A stretch of DNA of 64,000 nucleotides from VMDJ01 sp038146785 (GTDB lineage: Bacteria; Pseudomonadota; Gammaproteobacteria; Chromatiales; Chromatiaceae). The stretch's first letter is position 1. Each line of letters begins with the position of its first letter. Positions 35,910-44,029 of the stretch are shown one piece after another. The stretch covers positions 124,001-188,000 of the forward strand of contig JAYQSI010000016.1 in the NCBI GenBank assembly GCA_038146785.1, in the 5' to 3' direction. The position numbers were made by a program, and so were the translations under genes. The notes below the pieces were generated by a model, which was not told where the DNA came from, did no database searches, and saw nothing but the letters and a program-made list of their open reading frames with translations.

Positions 35910-36221
35910 TCAGCCTTTGATGCCAGTCACTTCAAGCTCAGTAAACGCTTGACGGTGACCTTGACGCTTCATGTGATGCTTACGACGCTTGAACTTCAGG
36001 ATATGGACTTTCTTGCCACGGCCATGAGACTTAACAGTCGCAGTTACAGTGCTGCCGTCGAGATAAGGCGCGCCAACTTTAATGTTGTCGCCATCTGCGA
36101 TCATCAACACTTTATCTAATTCAATGCTTGCACCTTCGTCAGCAACCAGTTTCTCAACTTTCAAAGTTGAACCTTCAGCGACGCGGTACTGCTTACCACC
36201 AGTTTGGATTACGGCGTACAT
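35910..36221 (-). CDS. rplU: 50S ribosomal protein L21
   Basis: L21 binds 23S rRNA in the large subunit. The 103-residue length equals E. coli L21, starting MYAVIQTGGKQYRV and ending in a basic region (HGRGKKVHILKFKRRKHH) and TEL. The ATG at 36221 has a GGAGAG site upstream. The operon is driven by a strong promoter about 65 bp upstream. Confidence 0.98.
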   Translation of the reverse strand: MYAVIQTGGKQYRVAEGSTLKVEKLVADEGASIELDKVLMIADGDNIKVGAPYLDGSTVTATVKSHGRGKKVHILKFKRRKHHMKRQGHRQAFTELEVTGIKG

Positions 36222-36284
36222 CTCGCACACTCTCCATAGAATTCTTAACAAAATCAGGCGCAAGGGGCCTGAGAAAGAGGCGGG

Positions 36285-36313
36285 ATTCTAGCGATGAAGG
36301 CCTTATGCGTCAA
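36285..36313 (-). promoter_or_regulatory. Sigma-70 promoter of rplU-rpmA
   Basis: TTGACG (36308-36313) and TAGAAT (36285-36290) on the minus strand have a 17 bp spacer, with a GC-rich start region typical of stringently controlled genes. Confidence 0.8.
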
Positions 36314-36341
36314 CACAAAATCCAGTTAATTGGTGGATTAC

Positions 36342-36370
36342 TTGACGTGCCGGACCCCTCACCCTAGCAT
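36342..36370 (+). promoter_or_regulatory. Sigma-70 promoter of ispB
   Basis: TTGACG (36342-36347) and TAGCAT (36365-36370) are separated by 17 bp, 47 bp before the ispB ATG. Confidence 0.7.
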
Positions 36371-36417
36371 CCGCACACTCAAAACAGCCCGAAACCCTCA
36401 AGGTTTAGCGAAATTTC

Positions 36418-37386
36418 ATGGATTTAGACGCAATTCGAGAGCTAATCAGCAATGATTTAGCCGCAACCGATCAACTGATTCTCGACCGACTCGCCTCAGA
36501 TGTCGTGCTGATTAATCAGGTCGGCCACTACATTGTTGGCAGTGGCGGCAAGCGTCTGCGCCCCGTGATCGTGCTTTTGGCTGCCAATGCCCTGGGTTAC
36601 ACCGGAAAACATCATATTGATCTGGCTGCGATCGTGGAATTCATCCACACCGCCACCTTATTACATGATGATGTGGTCGACGGCTCAGAGCAGCGCCGTA
36701 GTCGTGATACCGCGAATGCCGTCTGGGGCAATGCCGCTAGCGTGCTGGTCGGCGACTTCCTCTACTCGCGCTCCTTCGAAATGATGGTCGAAGTGGATGA
36801 CATGCGCGTGATGAATATTCTCTCGACAGCGACCAACAAAATCGCCGAGGGCGAAGTGCTGCAGCTATTGAACTGCCATGACCCCGAAGTCGACGAAGCT
36901 CGCTATCGTGAAGTGATCCTGCGCAAAACCGCGACCCTCTTCGAGGCCGGTACCCGTCTGGCCGGTGTGGTCACTGATGCAGATCAGACCATTGATGATG
37001 CGCTAGCTGCATATGGTCGTCACCTCGGCACCGCTTTCCAAATGATTGATGATGCGCTCGACTATGGTTCGTCTGGCGTCGACATCGGCAAGAACATTGG
37101 CGATGACCTTGCTGAAGGCAAACCGACACTGCCACTGATTCGTGCGATGCAAGTTGGCACACCTGAGGTGAGCGCTTTGATTCGTGAAGTGATCGAAGAA
37201 GGTGGCGTTGATCGTGTTGATGAAGTGATCAAGGCGATCCAAAGCACTGATGCGATTGAATACACCGCTAACCTTGCGCGTGAAGAAGCACGTTTAGCGA
37301 AAGAAGCACTTGAGGCATTACCAGCATCGGCTTATCGCGATGCCCTAGCGGCCGTTGCTGACTTCTCCGTCGACCGCCCACTGTAA
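36418..37386 (+). CDS. ispB: IspB, all-trans polyprenyl (octaprenyl) diphosphate synthase
   Basis: IspB builds the isoprenoid side chain of ubiquinone from farnesyl diphosphate and IPP. The 322-residue protein (323 in E. coli) shows VGSGGKRLRPVIV near 40, the first Asp-rich motif LLHDDVVDGSEQRR near 82, and the second, FQMIDDALDYG, near 205. The exact chain length is not readable from sequence. rplU-rpmA lies divergently upstream, the usual context. Confidence 0.95.
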   Translation: MDLDAIRELISNDLAATDQLILDRLASDVVLINQVGHYIVGSGGKRLRPVIVLLAANALGYTGKHHIDLAAIVEFIHTATLLHDDVVDGSEQRRSRDTANAVWGNAASVLVGDFLYSRSFEMMVEVDDMRVMNILSTATNKIAEGEVLQLLNCHDPEVDEARYREVILRKTATLFEAGTRLAGVVTDADQTIDDALAAYGRHLGTAFQMIDDALDYGSSGVDIGKNIGDDLAEGKPTLPLIRAMQVGTPEVSALIREVIEEGGVDRVDEVIKAIQSTDAIEYTANLAREEARLAKEALEALPASAYRDALAAVADFSVDRPL

Positions 37387-37399
37387 AAATTTCAGGCAT

Positions 37400-37438
37400 A
37401 AAAAAACCGCAGACCCAGTTATTGGGCTGCGGTTTTTT
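37400..37438. terminator. Bidirectional terminator between ispB and amtB
   Basis: AAAAACCGCAG(A)CCCA and TGGGCTGCGGTTTTT form a long stem with A/T tails on both strands between two convergent genes. Confidence 0.92.
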
Positions 37439-37452
37439 GTTTTGCTTATCGC

Positions 37453-38751
37453 TTAAAGGTTATCGTAACCACGCTCTTCGTGTTGCGTGATATCCAAGCC
37501 TTCTTGCTCTTCATCTGAAGTCACACGTAAGCCAACCATCGCATCAACGACTTTCAAGATGACCCAGGTAACGACAGCAGTAAATACGATCGTTGCGACA
37601 ACACCGATAACCTGCACTTTGAATTGATCACCCATGCTGGTGATGCCGTCTGCAAAGCCGTAACCACTGAACACACCCAATGAGGTTGCAGAGAAGATAC
37701 CGGCTAACAAGGTACCTAAGATGCCGCCAACACCGTGCACTGGGAATACATCGAGCGAATCGTCGATCTTCAACACGCGCTTGATGTACATGGTTGCGTT
37801 AAAGCACACGAAACCTGCCAACAAACCAATGATCAATGCACCACCAGGACCAACAAAACCTGACGCTGGGGTAATCGTGCCAAGACCTGCCACCATACCG
37901 GTGACCGCACCTAATGCACTTGGCTTACCAAACTTGATCCACTCCATAGCAACCCAAGTGATCACACCCATTGCTGCAGAAATATGCGTAACCAACATCG
38001 CCATCGATGCATCACCATTCGATGCCAACGCAGAACCACCGTTAAAGCCGAACCAACCGACCCACAACATACCGGCACCCGCAACGGTCATGGTCATGTT
38101 ATGTGGCGGCATAGCCGTTGTTGGGAAACCACGACGTGGACCCATCACCATCGCTGCAACCAATGCCGCAACACCTGCGGTGATGTGCACAACGGTACCG
38201 CCCGCAAAGTCATAAAGACCCATCGCGCCTAACCAGCCACCGCCCCATACCCAGTGGGTAACCGGTACGTAACACAGCAACAACCAGATCGCGCTGAAAA
38301 GCAGCATCGCAGAGAACTTCATTCGCTCAGCAAAACCACCCACGATCAACGCTGGTGTAATCACTGCAAACGTCATTTGGAACAACATGAACAATGACTC
38401 AGGAATATCGCCACTCAAAGTGTCTTTACCAACACCTGCAAGCAACACCTTGCTGAAGTCACCGATGTAGGCATTACCTTCACCGAACGCCAAGGTATAA
38501 CCAACCAGTAACCACAAGACCGACGCGACTGCCGCGATCGAGAAACATTGCATCAATACCGACAACACGTTCTTGCTGCGAACCAAGCCCGCGTAGAACA
38601 GTGCCAAGCCAGGCAAGGTCATGAATAGAACCAGTGCGGTTGAGGTCATGATCCAGCTGGTATTTGCCGCATTCAGCTCATCAGCGAAACTCACAGACGG
38701 CAGCAGCACAAGCAGCGCCAACAACACTTTAGTAATAGATGCGTTCAACAT
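37453..38751 (-). CDS. amtB: AmtB, ammonium transporter
   Basis: AmtB conducts ammonium across the inner membrane and is normally gated by the PII protein GlnK. The 432-residue protein has a cleavable signal (LLALLVLLPSVSFA), 11 helices and the family stretches FYAGLVRSKNVLSVLMQ, GGTVVHITAGVAALVAA and PVHGVGGILGTLLAG. The ATG at 38751 has a GAGAG site. Unusually no glnK gene accompanies it; amtB is the only gene behind a sigma-54-type promoter. It converges on ispB. Confidence 0.96.
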   Translation of the reverse strand: MLNASITKVLLALLVLLPSVSFADELNAANTSWIMTSTALVLFMTLPGLALFYAGLVRSKNVLSVLMQCFSIAAVASVLWLLVGYTLAFGEGNAYIGDFSKVLLAGVGKDTLSGDIPESLFMLFQMTFAVITPALIVGGFAERMKFSAMLLFSAIWLLLCYVPVTHWVWGGGWLGAMGLYDFAGGTVVHITAGVAALVAAMVMGPRRGFPTTAMPPHNMTMTVAGAGMLWVGWFGFNGGSALASNGDASMAMLVTHISAAMGVITWVAMEWIKFGKPSALGAVTGMVAGLGTITPASGFVGPGGALIIGLLAGFVCFNATMYIKRVLKIDDSLDVFPVHGVGGILGTLLAGIFSATSLGVFSGYGFADGITSMGDQFKVQVIGVVATIVFTAVVTWVILKVVDAMVGLRVTSDEEQEGLDITQHEERGYDNL

Positions 38752-38819
38752 TTGAAACTCTCTCTCGATCTCGATTGTTACTGTTTGGGATTGCCCCATT
38801 TTGTTATTCCGACAGATAT

Positions 38820-38835
38820 AGCAGGTAGCGTGCCA
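38820..38835 (-). promoter_or_regulatory. Sigma-54 (RpoN) promoter of amtB
   Basis: The minus strand reads TGGCACGCTACCTGCT, matching the -24/-12 consensus TGGCACG-N4-TTGCT at all but one T. The GG and GC doublets are 12 nt apart, as required. It lies about 69 bp upstream of the amtB ATG. Confidence 0.82.
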
Positions 38836-38884
38836 AAATAGTGCACTTTAAAAACAATCACTTAGGTATTTGGGCTTTCAGAAA

Positions 38885-38912
38885 GGTGCATGAATTTGCA
38901 CCAGATTAGTGC
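38885..38912. promoter_or_regulatory. Probable NtrC (GlnG) binding sites upstream of amtB
   Basis: GCACCAGATTAGTGC (38898-38912) fits the NtrC dyad GCACY-N5-RGTGC exactly. It overlaps a second inverted pair, GGTGCA-N6-TGCACC (38885-38902). The sites lie about 50-75 bp upstream of the -24 element. This is the enhancer arrangement expected for nitrogen-controlled amtB. Confidence 0.7.
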
Positions 38913-38929
38913 AAACGCACCAAAAAGAC

Positions 38930-38955
38930 AAAAAAACACCCTCGGGAGAGGGTGT
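38930..38955 (-). terminator. Minus-strand terminator upstream of the amtB control region
   Basis: ACACCCTC-TCCC-GAGGGTGT followed by T6 on the minus strand. It would stop transcripts coming from the 39-40 kb side before the amtB promoter. Confidence 0.85.
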
Positions 38956-38959
38956 GTAG

Positions 38960-39518
38960 TCAACAATCAACTAGGGAGTAACCGTCACATGAATAAAACG
39001 GTTACTCATTAGTCGGCGGCCTTTTAGAAAAGTTCAGTAAAACTCGATATTTTTCTCCAATCACGCCTGCAATCTTTTTCAGCAAAAAAGTTCGCATATC
39101 GCACGTGATAGTCCAGAAAGATGGCCATAGTCTAAAGCAAATTCCGATTCACTATAATCGCCAAACCGTTTTAAACTGAAAAAACTTTCCAGTCCATATC
39201 GCTTTGTCCATCGCGCATGCAGAAAAAGCCTGCAATGGAAGGTATGCAAGCCATCATGGATAATGCAGGCATCATCGCAACGCGGTTTGTTGCTCAACCG
39301 ACATGTTTTCAAAACGGCCTTGTTTGTCCATGATGCGTCAATTTCAGAAAAGGCAACGGATCCCGGAAGAGCATGACCATTTTGTTTTGCAACAGCATCA
39401 CACAAGCCGTGTTTGCTTTCTGGAAGAACAAATCGTACTTCAAAGCGGCATCAACATCACCAACGCCCCTACAAACCCTAAATTTAAAACGGCTCAAACG
39501 CAGCAATATATCCATCTT
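38960..39518. other. About 560 bp with no convincing gene
   Basis: Neither strand has an open frame I trust. A plus-strand frame of 78 codons (39303-39539) and a minus-strand frame of 108 codons (39079-39405) overlap each other, lack family motifs and have no good ribosome sites. A 38-codon plus frame starting at 39219 is also seen. The stretch contains a perfect inverted repeat (38976-39007) and ends inside the damaged end of the aldo/keto reductase gene. It could be the 3' part of that transcript, a small-RNA locus or the remains of a lost gene. Confidence 0.5.
38976..39007. repeat. Perfect 9-bp inverted repeat
   Basis: GAGTAACCG and CGGTTACTC are separated by 14 bp. There is no T-run on either side, so it is not a usual terminator. 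Confidence 0.7.
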
Positions 39519-40493
39519 CTAGCTGTTGCATATTGTTAGTTGCAGGTTAGTCGCTCCGATAATGGTTGAAGTTACCCCGTCCACTTGAGCACACCACGCC
39601 AAAGCAAGCTGCGCGGTTGTCATCTGATGATCGGCGGCTAACTGCGCCAATTGCTTCACCGCCGCATTCACCTGATCGGTGTCACGGAACAAGCCTAAAC
39701 GCTGCGCCTTTGACCAACGCGCACCCTCAGGTCGCGCACCGTCGATGTACTTACCACTGAGCACACCACCCGCTAATGGCGACCACGGCAGATAAGCGAC
39801 CTGCTCATGAACACAATTCTCAATCAGATATGGCCAGTCCTTGGTATGCAGCAAACTAAATTCATTTTGAATCGATACCGGACGCGGCAAGCCATGTTGC
39901 TTAGCCAACTTGATATAGGTATTGATACCCCATGGCGTGTCATCCGACAGTCCGAACTCGCGAATCTTGCCTGCCTGTTGCGCATCATCCAAAGCACACA
40001 AAATGTCATACATACCGGCTTCATGTGCCGCAGCATCCACCTCAGAAAAAGTCAGCATGCCGGGCCAATGTTTTGCGAAATGTGGCGAGGTGCGGTTAGG
40101 CCAATGCAATTGATAGAGATCGATATAGTCGGTTTGTAAACGCGTTAAAGAGTCATCAATCGAACGCTTAATCGCTGCGGCATCAATATCCTTACCCTGT
40201 CGAATCCAAGGCAAGCCATTACCGGCAATCTTCGTTGCCAAAACAAACTCATCGCGTCGTGATGCGTTATCCGCAATCCAATTGCCAATAATTGATTCGG
40301 TAGTGCCGTAAGTCTCAGGCGTTGGCGGCACCGCGTACATCTCTGCGGTATCAATAAAGTTAACGCCTCGATCTAAGGCAAACTCGATTTGCGCATTCGC
40401 GTCTTGCTGATTGTTTTGCGTGCCCCACGTCATGCTGCCTAAGCAGACCTCTGAGACATCAATAGAACTTGATCCTAATGAATTAACTTTCAT
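39519..40493 (-). CDS. Aldo/keto reductase (Tas-like) with altered C-terminus
   Basis: A 324-residue NADPH-dependent TIM-barrel reductase. It has the Tas-like features LGSMTWGTQN, RGVNFIDTAEMYAVPP near 48 with the catalytic Asp and Tyr, YIDLYQLHWPNR near 142, YLPWSPLAGGVLSGKY near 235 and IIGATN near 312. In Tas about 30 further residues follow IIGAT; here six unrelated residues and a stop replace them. Another frame just downstream (from the ATG at about 39530) resumes the family-like QQLEDGY pattern, so an indel near 39530-39545 is likely. It may still fold, but cofactor-side helices are lost. The ATG at 40493 is preferred to a GTG two codons upstream. Confidence 0.85.
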   Translation of the reverse strand: MKVNSLGSSSIDVSEVCLGSMTWGTQNNQQDANAQIEFALDRGVNFIDTAEMYAVPPTPETYGTTESIIGNWIADNASRRDEFVLATKIAGNGLPWIRQGKDIDAAAIKRSIDDSLTRLQTDYIDLYQLHWPNRTSPHFAKHWPGMLTFSEVDAAAHEAGMYDILCALDDAQQAGKIREFGLSDDTPWGINTYIKLAKQHGLPRPVSIQNEFSLLHTKDWPYLIENCVHEQVAYLPWSPLAGGVLSGKYIDGARPEGARWSKAQRLGLFRDTDQVNAAVKQLAQLAADHQMTTAQLALAWCAQVDGVTSTIIGATNLQLTICNS

Positions 40494-40545
40494 AACCACT
40501 CAATATATAACCAAGGAGTCAGAAAATTGCGAACTTTTTTGAGGC

Positions 40546-40572
40546 AAAAAAATAGCCGCTAAAAAGCGGCTA
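40546..40572 (-). terminator. Terminator of tRNA-Met
   Basis: AGCCGCT-TTTT-AGCGGCT with a T-run on the minus strand, just after the tRNA 3' end. Confidence 0.85.
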
Positions 40573-40597
40573 TCTCTTTGATCCCGAAGGATTTGTC

Positions 40598-40674
40598 TGG
40601 TAGCAAGGGGCAGATTTGAACTGCCGACCCCCGCATTATGAGTGCGGTGCTCTAACCAACTGAGCTACCTTGCC
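40598..40674 (-). tRNA. tRNA-Met(CAT), elongator type
   Basis: A 77-nt cloverleaf: acceptor GGCAAGG/CCTTGCT, D-arm GCTCAGTTGGTTAGAGC, anticodon loop with CAT in the stem pair CCGCA/TGCGG, T-arm GTTCAAATC and encoded CCA. The anticodon stem lacks the three G-C pairs in the pattern of initiator tRNA. A tRNA-Ile(CAT) with lysidine cannot be excluded by eye, but the body resembles elongator Met. Confidence 0.9.
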
Positions 40675-40726
40675 AGAAGGCGCGAGAATATAGGCTAAAC
40701 CCCGCGCTGTGTCAATTTATGGGGGC

Positions 40727-41818
40727 TCAGACGTTGAAGCGGAAATGCATCACATCGCCGTCTTTTACGATGTATTCCTTACCTTCTAAGCGCAGTTTTC
40801 CAGCCTCTTTGGCGCCCTGCTCACCCTTGTGCGCCACAAAATCGTCATACGCGGTGACTTCTGCACGGATAAAGCCGCGCTCGAAGTCCGTATGGATCAC
40901 GCCAGCAGCTTGAGGCGCTGTCGCACCCACACGCACAGTCCATGCACGCACCTCTTTCACACCGGCGGTGAAATAGGTTTGCAGATCAAGCAAGGCGTAA
41001 CCCGCACGCACAACACGATCAAGGCCTGGCTCTTCCAAGCCCATCTCGGCTAAGAACTCGGTGCGATCTTCTTCATCCATCACCGCGAGCTCGGCTTCGA
41101 TGGCTGCACACACCGGCACAACTTGTGCGCCTTCATCTTCGGCATATTGTCGAATCGCATCGAGGTGTGGATTGTTCTCAAAACCATCTTCATTGACGTT
41201 AGCGATATATAAGGTGCGCTTGATAGTCAGTAGATGCAGCTCTTTGAGTGACGCTAACTCGTCATCACTCAAACCCATACGACGCACGGCTGTGCCATCG
41301 TTAAGTTGAGCTGCAACACGCTCGAGCAGCTCTTTAAAGGCAATGACTTTTTTGTCATTGGTCTTTGCTTGCTTGGTCGCACGCTGCAGTGCTTTTTCGA
41401 CGGTTTCCATATCCGCTAAGGCTAGCTCGGTGTTAATCACCTCAACGTCAGCCAATGGATCAACTTTGCCAGAAACGTGAATGATGTCGTCGTTCTCAAA
41501 ACAACGAACCACTTGAGCTATCGCATCGGTCTCACGGATGTTGGCCAAGAACTTGTTACCCAAACCCTCGCCCTTAGATGCACCTTCTACGAGGCCGGCG
41601 ATATCCACGAACTGCATGGTGGTTGGCAGTACTTGCTGCGGCTTAACAATTTCCGCGAGCTTGTCTAAACGTGGATCAGGTAGTGGCACCATGCCGACGT
41701 TTGGATCGATGGTACAGAATGGGTAGTTCTCCGCCGCGATGGTCGCTTTGGTTAGCGCATTAAATAAGGTCGACTTACCCACATTAGGTAGGCCCACGAT
41801 GCCGCATTTGAAACCCAT
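40727..41818 (-). CDS. ychF: YchF/OLA1-type redox-regulated ATPase
   Basis: YchF is an Obg-family P-loop NTPase that prefers ATP and associates with ribosomes. The 363-residue length equals E. coli. The protein shows GIVGLPNVGKSTLFNAL near 6, FVDIAGLVEGASKGEGLGNKFL near 67, the altered NKxE-type site and a C-terminal TGS domain (RAWTVRVGATAPQAAGVIH). The ATG at 41818 starts MGFKCGIVG; an upstream extension in the frame is not conserved. Confidence 0.97.
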   Translation of the reverse strand: MGFKCGIVGLPNVGKSTLFNALTKATIAAENYPFCTIDPNVGMVPLPDPRLDKLAEIVKPQQVLPTTMQFVDIAGLVEGASKGEGLGNKFLANIRETDAIAQVVRCFENDDIIHVSGKVDPLADVEVINTELALADMETVEKALQRATKQAKTNDKKVIAFKELLERVAAQLNDGTAVRRMGLSDDELASLKELHLLTIKRTLYIANVNEDGFENNPHLDAIRQYAEDEGAQVVPVCAAIEAELAVMDEEDRTEFLAEMGLEEPGLDRVVRAGYALLDLQTYFTAGVKEVRAWTVRVGATAPQAAGVIHTDFERGFIRAEVTAYDDFVAHKGEQGAKEAGKLRLEGKEYIVKDGDVMHFRFNV

Positions 41819-41913
41819 AAGGTGCTCCGAAACTATTGAGAGGGGGTAAAAATAAGGGCGCAAGAATACCGGAAAAGCCTGCGCCGAGCAGCCCAAAAGC
41901 GTTGTTTAGACAA

Positions 41914-41942
41914 GAAAAAACCGCCTTTCGGCGGCTTTTTCA
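41914..41942 (-). terminator. Terminator of tusE
   Basis: AAAAAGCCGCC-GAAA-GGCGGTTTTTT on the minus strand, 14 bp past the tusE stop. Confidence 0.9.
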
Positions 41943-41956
41943 GGATCGATCAGCGA

Positions 41957-42253
41957 TTACACGCAACCGGTAGGCTTTGGTAGGCCGCCGTATTTGGTGA
42001 TTGGCTTCATAGGACCTGTCATCCACATTTTGAAGACTTCTTTCTGATCCATCTTGATGTATTTTGCGAACTTACGAATCGCAGGCACTACGTTCTCATC
42101 TTCGTAGTACTGACGCGCTGCTTCGATTTGAGACCACTTCGCATCATCCAGCTCAACACCGTCTGCTTCAGCCATCGCACGGCCGATCTCAGGGGTCCAC
42201 TCGTTCATGTTCAACAGATAGCCGTCGCCATCACGTTCTGGAAGATCGCTCAT
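41957..42253 (-). CDS. tusE: TusE/DsrC family sulfur-relay protein
   Basis: TusE accepts persulfide sulfur from TusBCD for 2-thiolation of tRNA wobble uridine; the related DsrC acts in dissimilatory sulfur metabolism. The 98-residue protein has WTPEIGRAMAEADGVEL, ARQYYEDENVVPAIRKFAKY and a penultimate Cys in the arm GGLPKPTGCV. True DsrC has a second Cys about ten residues earlier in the arm; it is absent here, so TusE-like function is more likely. No tusBCD lies nearby. Confidence 0.88.
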   Translation of the reverse strand: MSDLPERDGDGYLLNMNEWTPEIGRAMAEADGVELDDAKWSQIEAARQYYEDENVVPAIRKFAKYIKMDQKEVFKMWMTGPMKPITKYGGLPKPTGCV

Positions 42254-42307
42254 TGTTTACTCCTAGAAATAAGCTCAAATTCAATATTGAGATCTTATAT
42301 AAGCAAT

Positions 42308-42346
42308 AAACCCATAACCCACGAAAAGTCTCGGGATTATGGGTTT
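42308..42346 (-). terminator. Stem-loop downstream of tRNA-Thr
   Basis: AAACCCATAA and TTATGGGTTT pair across a loop with a second small stem. A short T-rich tail follows on the minus strand. Confidence 0.7.
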
Positions 42347-42355
42347 ATTTATGTT

Positions 42356-42431
<76 letters not shown>

Positions 42432-42473
42432 TAAGAGGGACGCATTTTAGTGCCGAGATGCGGCTGGTGCAAC

Positions 42474-43325
42474 CTATTCGCAACCTACTTGTGAAACCTT
42501 ACCAAGTAAGGCTTCTAGCGCGGTTTGCGCGTCTGGATTGCCTTTGAAAATTGCGGTCCAGGTGGTTTTTGTGCGATTTCGCGGCAACACATCCGCTGAG
42601 ATGCCTAATGCACTCGCTTTTGCCGCGATCTCAGAGGCGGTTTCTTCCTTTGAGAAAATGCCCAACGAGATCGCATTGATCATTTCACCCTTACGGAAAC
42701 GCCACACATCGGTGATTCCGCCTTCAGCGAGCTGCTCGACCACTTTGATTGCAGCTTCGCGCGATTCTTGTGCAGGCACGATCACCTTATAGCCGGTGAT
42801 AGAGCTCAATTCAGTTGATGCGGTGCTCAACAAGCTCACACCTTCAGGCAGGGTGAGTGATTCAAAGTCTTCTTTGTTTGGCTTGGCTTCGCTTACCCAA
42901 CACACAGGTTCAATCGCCACGACTTCTGCCACTGGCTCAACAACAGGTGCTTGAGGTGCCGGCTCAGCAACGGCTTGCTCAACCACCGGTTCAACCTTAG
43001 GTGGCTCTGCGACAACTTCTGCTTGAGGCGCTTTCGCTTCAACGACTGGCTGGGGCTTTTCAACCTCAGCTTGTACGACAGGCGCTTCAGTCGGTACTGC
43101 AATCAACGGAGCATTCGCGTTATCAACAGCAGGCGCAGACGGAATAAATTTTTCAGGGTTGGCTTGCAGTGGCGCAGGCACGGCAGCTGTCAGCTCATGC
43201 GCTAAGCGCAGCTGACCCACATTGACGGGCGGCTGTTTAGTTGTGCTGCCTGGGTCCTTCCAAACCTCAAACACCACAGCAATCACAATGTTCAATGCCA
43301 CTAAGGCAAAAACGATAACGCGCAT
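42474..43325 (-). CDS. SPOR-domain protein with Pro/Val/Glu-rich linker
   Basis: A 283-residue bitopic protein. One membrane helix spans residues about 3-20. A long low-complexity periplasmic linker rich in Pro, Val, Glu and Ala covers about 60-140. A C-terminal SPOR-like domain (about 180-270) is seen in GYKVIVPAQESREAAIKVVEQL and ISLGIFSKEETASEIAAK. SPOR domains bind denuded septal peptidoglycan. It follows coaX by one base, as in many gammaproteobacterial coaX loci. Low-complexity pairs of Cys (near 142 and the penultimate residue) could form a disulfide. Confidence 0.82.
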   Translation of the reverse strand: MRVIVFALVALNIVIAVVFEVWKDPGSTTKQPPVNVGQLRLAHELTAAVPAPLQANPEKFIPSAPAVDNANAPLIAVPTEAPVVQAEVEKPQPVVEAKAPQAEVVAEPPKVEPVVEQAVAEPAPQAPVVEPVAEVVAIEPVCWVSEAKPNKEDFESLTLPEGVSLLSTASTELSSITGYKVIVPAQESREAAIKVVEQLAEGGITDVWRFRKGEMINAISLGIFSKEETASEIAAKASALGISADVLPRNRTKTTWTAIFKGNPDAQTALEALLGKVSQVGCE

Positions 43326-43326
43326 T

Positions 43327-44025
43327 TTATTTATTAGCCAATGCGGCTAATCCTTCAAAAACTAATTGGTCTTCTTGGATCACTGGCGACGACAAATGTG
43401 CTGATAGTGCAGCTGCACCACCACCGGTCAAAATAATCGTCGCGTTGTTTGCCAAGCTTGAAGCGCACTGCTCTGCTAAGGCTGCGGTTGCAGCTGGCAT
43501 CGAAAAGTTCATCGTTTCAGCAGTGCTAGCCGGTATTTTAACGTGTTGCGCAAGCTCTGGCTGCTCCGGAATGCAGGTATTTGTCGTCAACGCTGATTTC
43601 GCCAGTGACAGGCCAGGCAAAATATATCCACCCTCGTGCTCACCCTGGGCATTCATTAGGTCAATCGTTGTGGCGGTGCCGCTATCGACAACGACACAGG
43701 GATACAGCTTTCGCTGATGACAACCGAGTAACACCAACCAGCGATCGACTCCCATCGACTGAATATCGTAGCGAGTCATCACCTTGTCAGCATGTTGTTC
43801 GATTTTGATGCGGTGACAGGTTCTCGCCATGCCGACACATTGACCCGCAATGCGCTCTCGGAGTGCTGCATCACCGACTGAACTCAACCAGACATCACCC
43901 TCGGAGAGTGCTAACGCATCAACCAAGTGATCCACGCCTTGGCGCGGACATGATTTGACCTGCCCGTTTTCAAGCAGTGCAAACTTTACGTTGGTATTGC
44001 CATGATCGATGAGTAAGGTCGCCAT
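43327..44025 (-). CDS. coaX: CoaX, type III pantothenate kinase
   Basis: CoaX phosphorylates pantothenate in CoA synthesis; it is the type III, feedback-insensitive kinase of the ASKHA fold. The 232-residue protein shows IDHGNTNVKFAL near 6, YDIQSMGVDRWL near 90, VVDSGTATTIDL near 110 and GGYILPGLSLAKSAL near 130. It is followed closely by the SPOR gene and preceded by birA, the conserved birA-coaX order. Confidence 0.95.
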   Translation of the reverse strand: MATLLIDHGNTNVKFALLENGQVKSCPRQGVDHLVDALALSEGDVWLSSVGDAALRERIAGQCVGMARTCHRIKIEQHADKVMTRYDIQSMGVDRWLVLLGCHQRKLYPCVVVDSGTATTIDLMNAQGEHEGGYILPGLSLAKSALTTNTCIPEQPELAQHVKIPASTAETMNFSMPAATAALAEQCASSLANNATIILTGGGAAALSAHLSSPVIQEDQLVFEGLAALANK

Positions 44026-44029
44026 CTGC

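Noticed and set aside
37721..38215. Plus-strand frame of 164 codons inside amtB
   Set aside because: Antisense shadow of a well-conserved transporter with low-complexity Pro/Ala/Thr composition.
39079..39405. Minus-strand frame of 108 codons and overlapping plus-strand frame at 39303-39539
   Set aside because: Mutually overlapping, no family motif, no ribosome site. Kept only as part of the unexplained stretch.
41957..42253. Dissimilatory DsrC
   Set aside because: The second arm cysteine of DsrC is missing and there are no dsr genes nearby.
42893..43205. Possible tandem DNA repeat in the SPOR gene
   Set aside because: It is Pro/Val/Glu low complexity at the protein level; the codons vary and there is no exact repeat unit.
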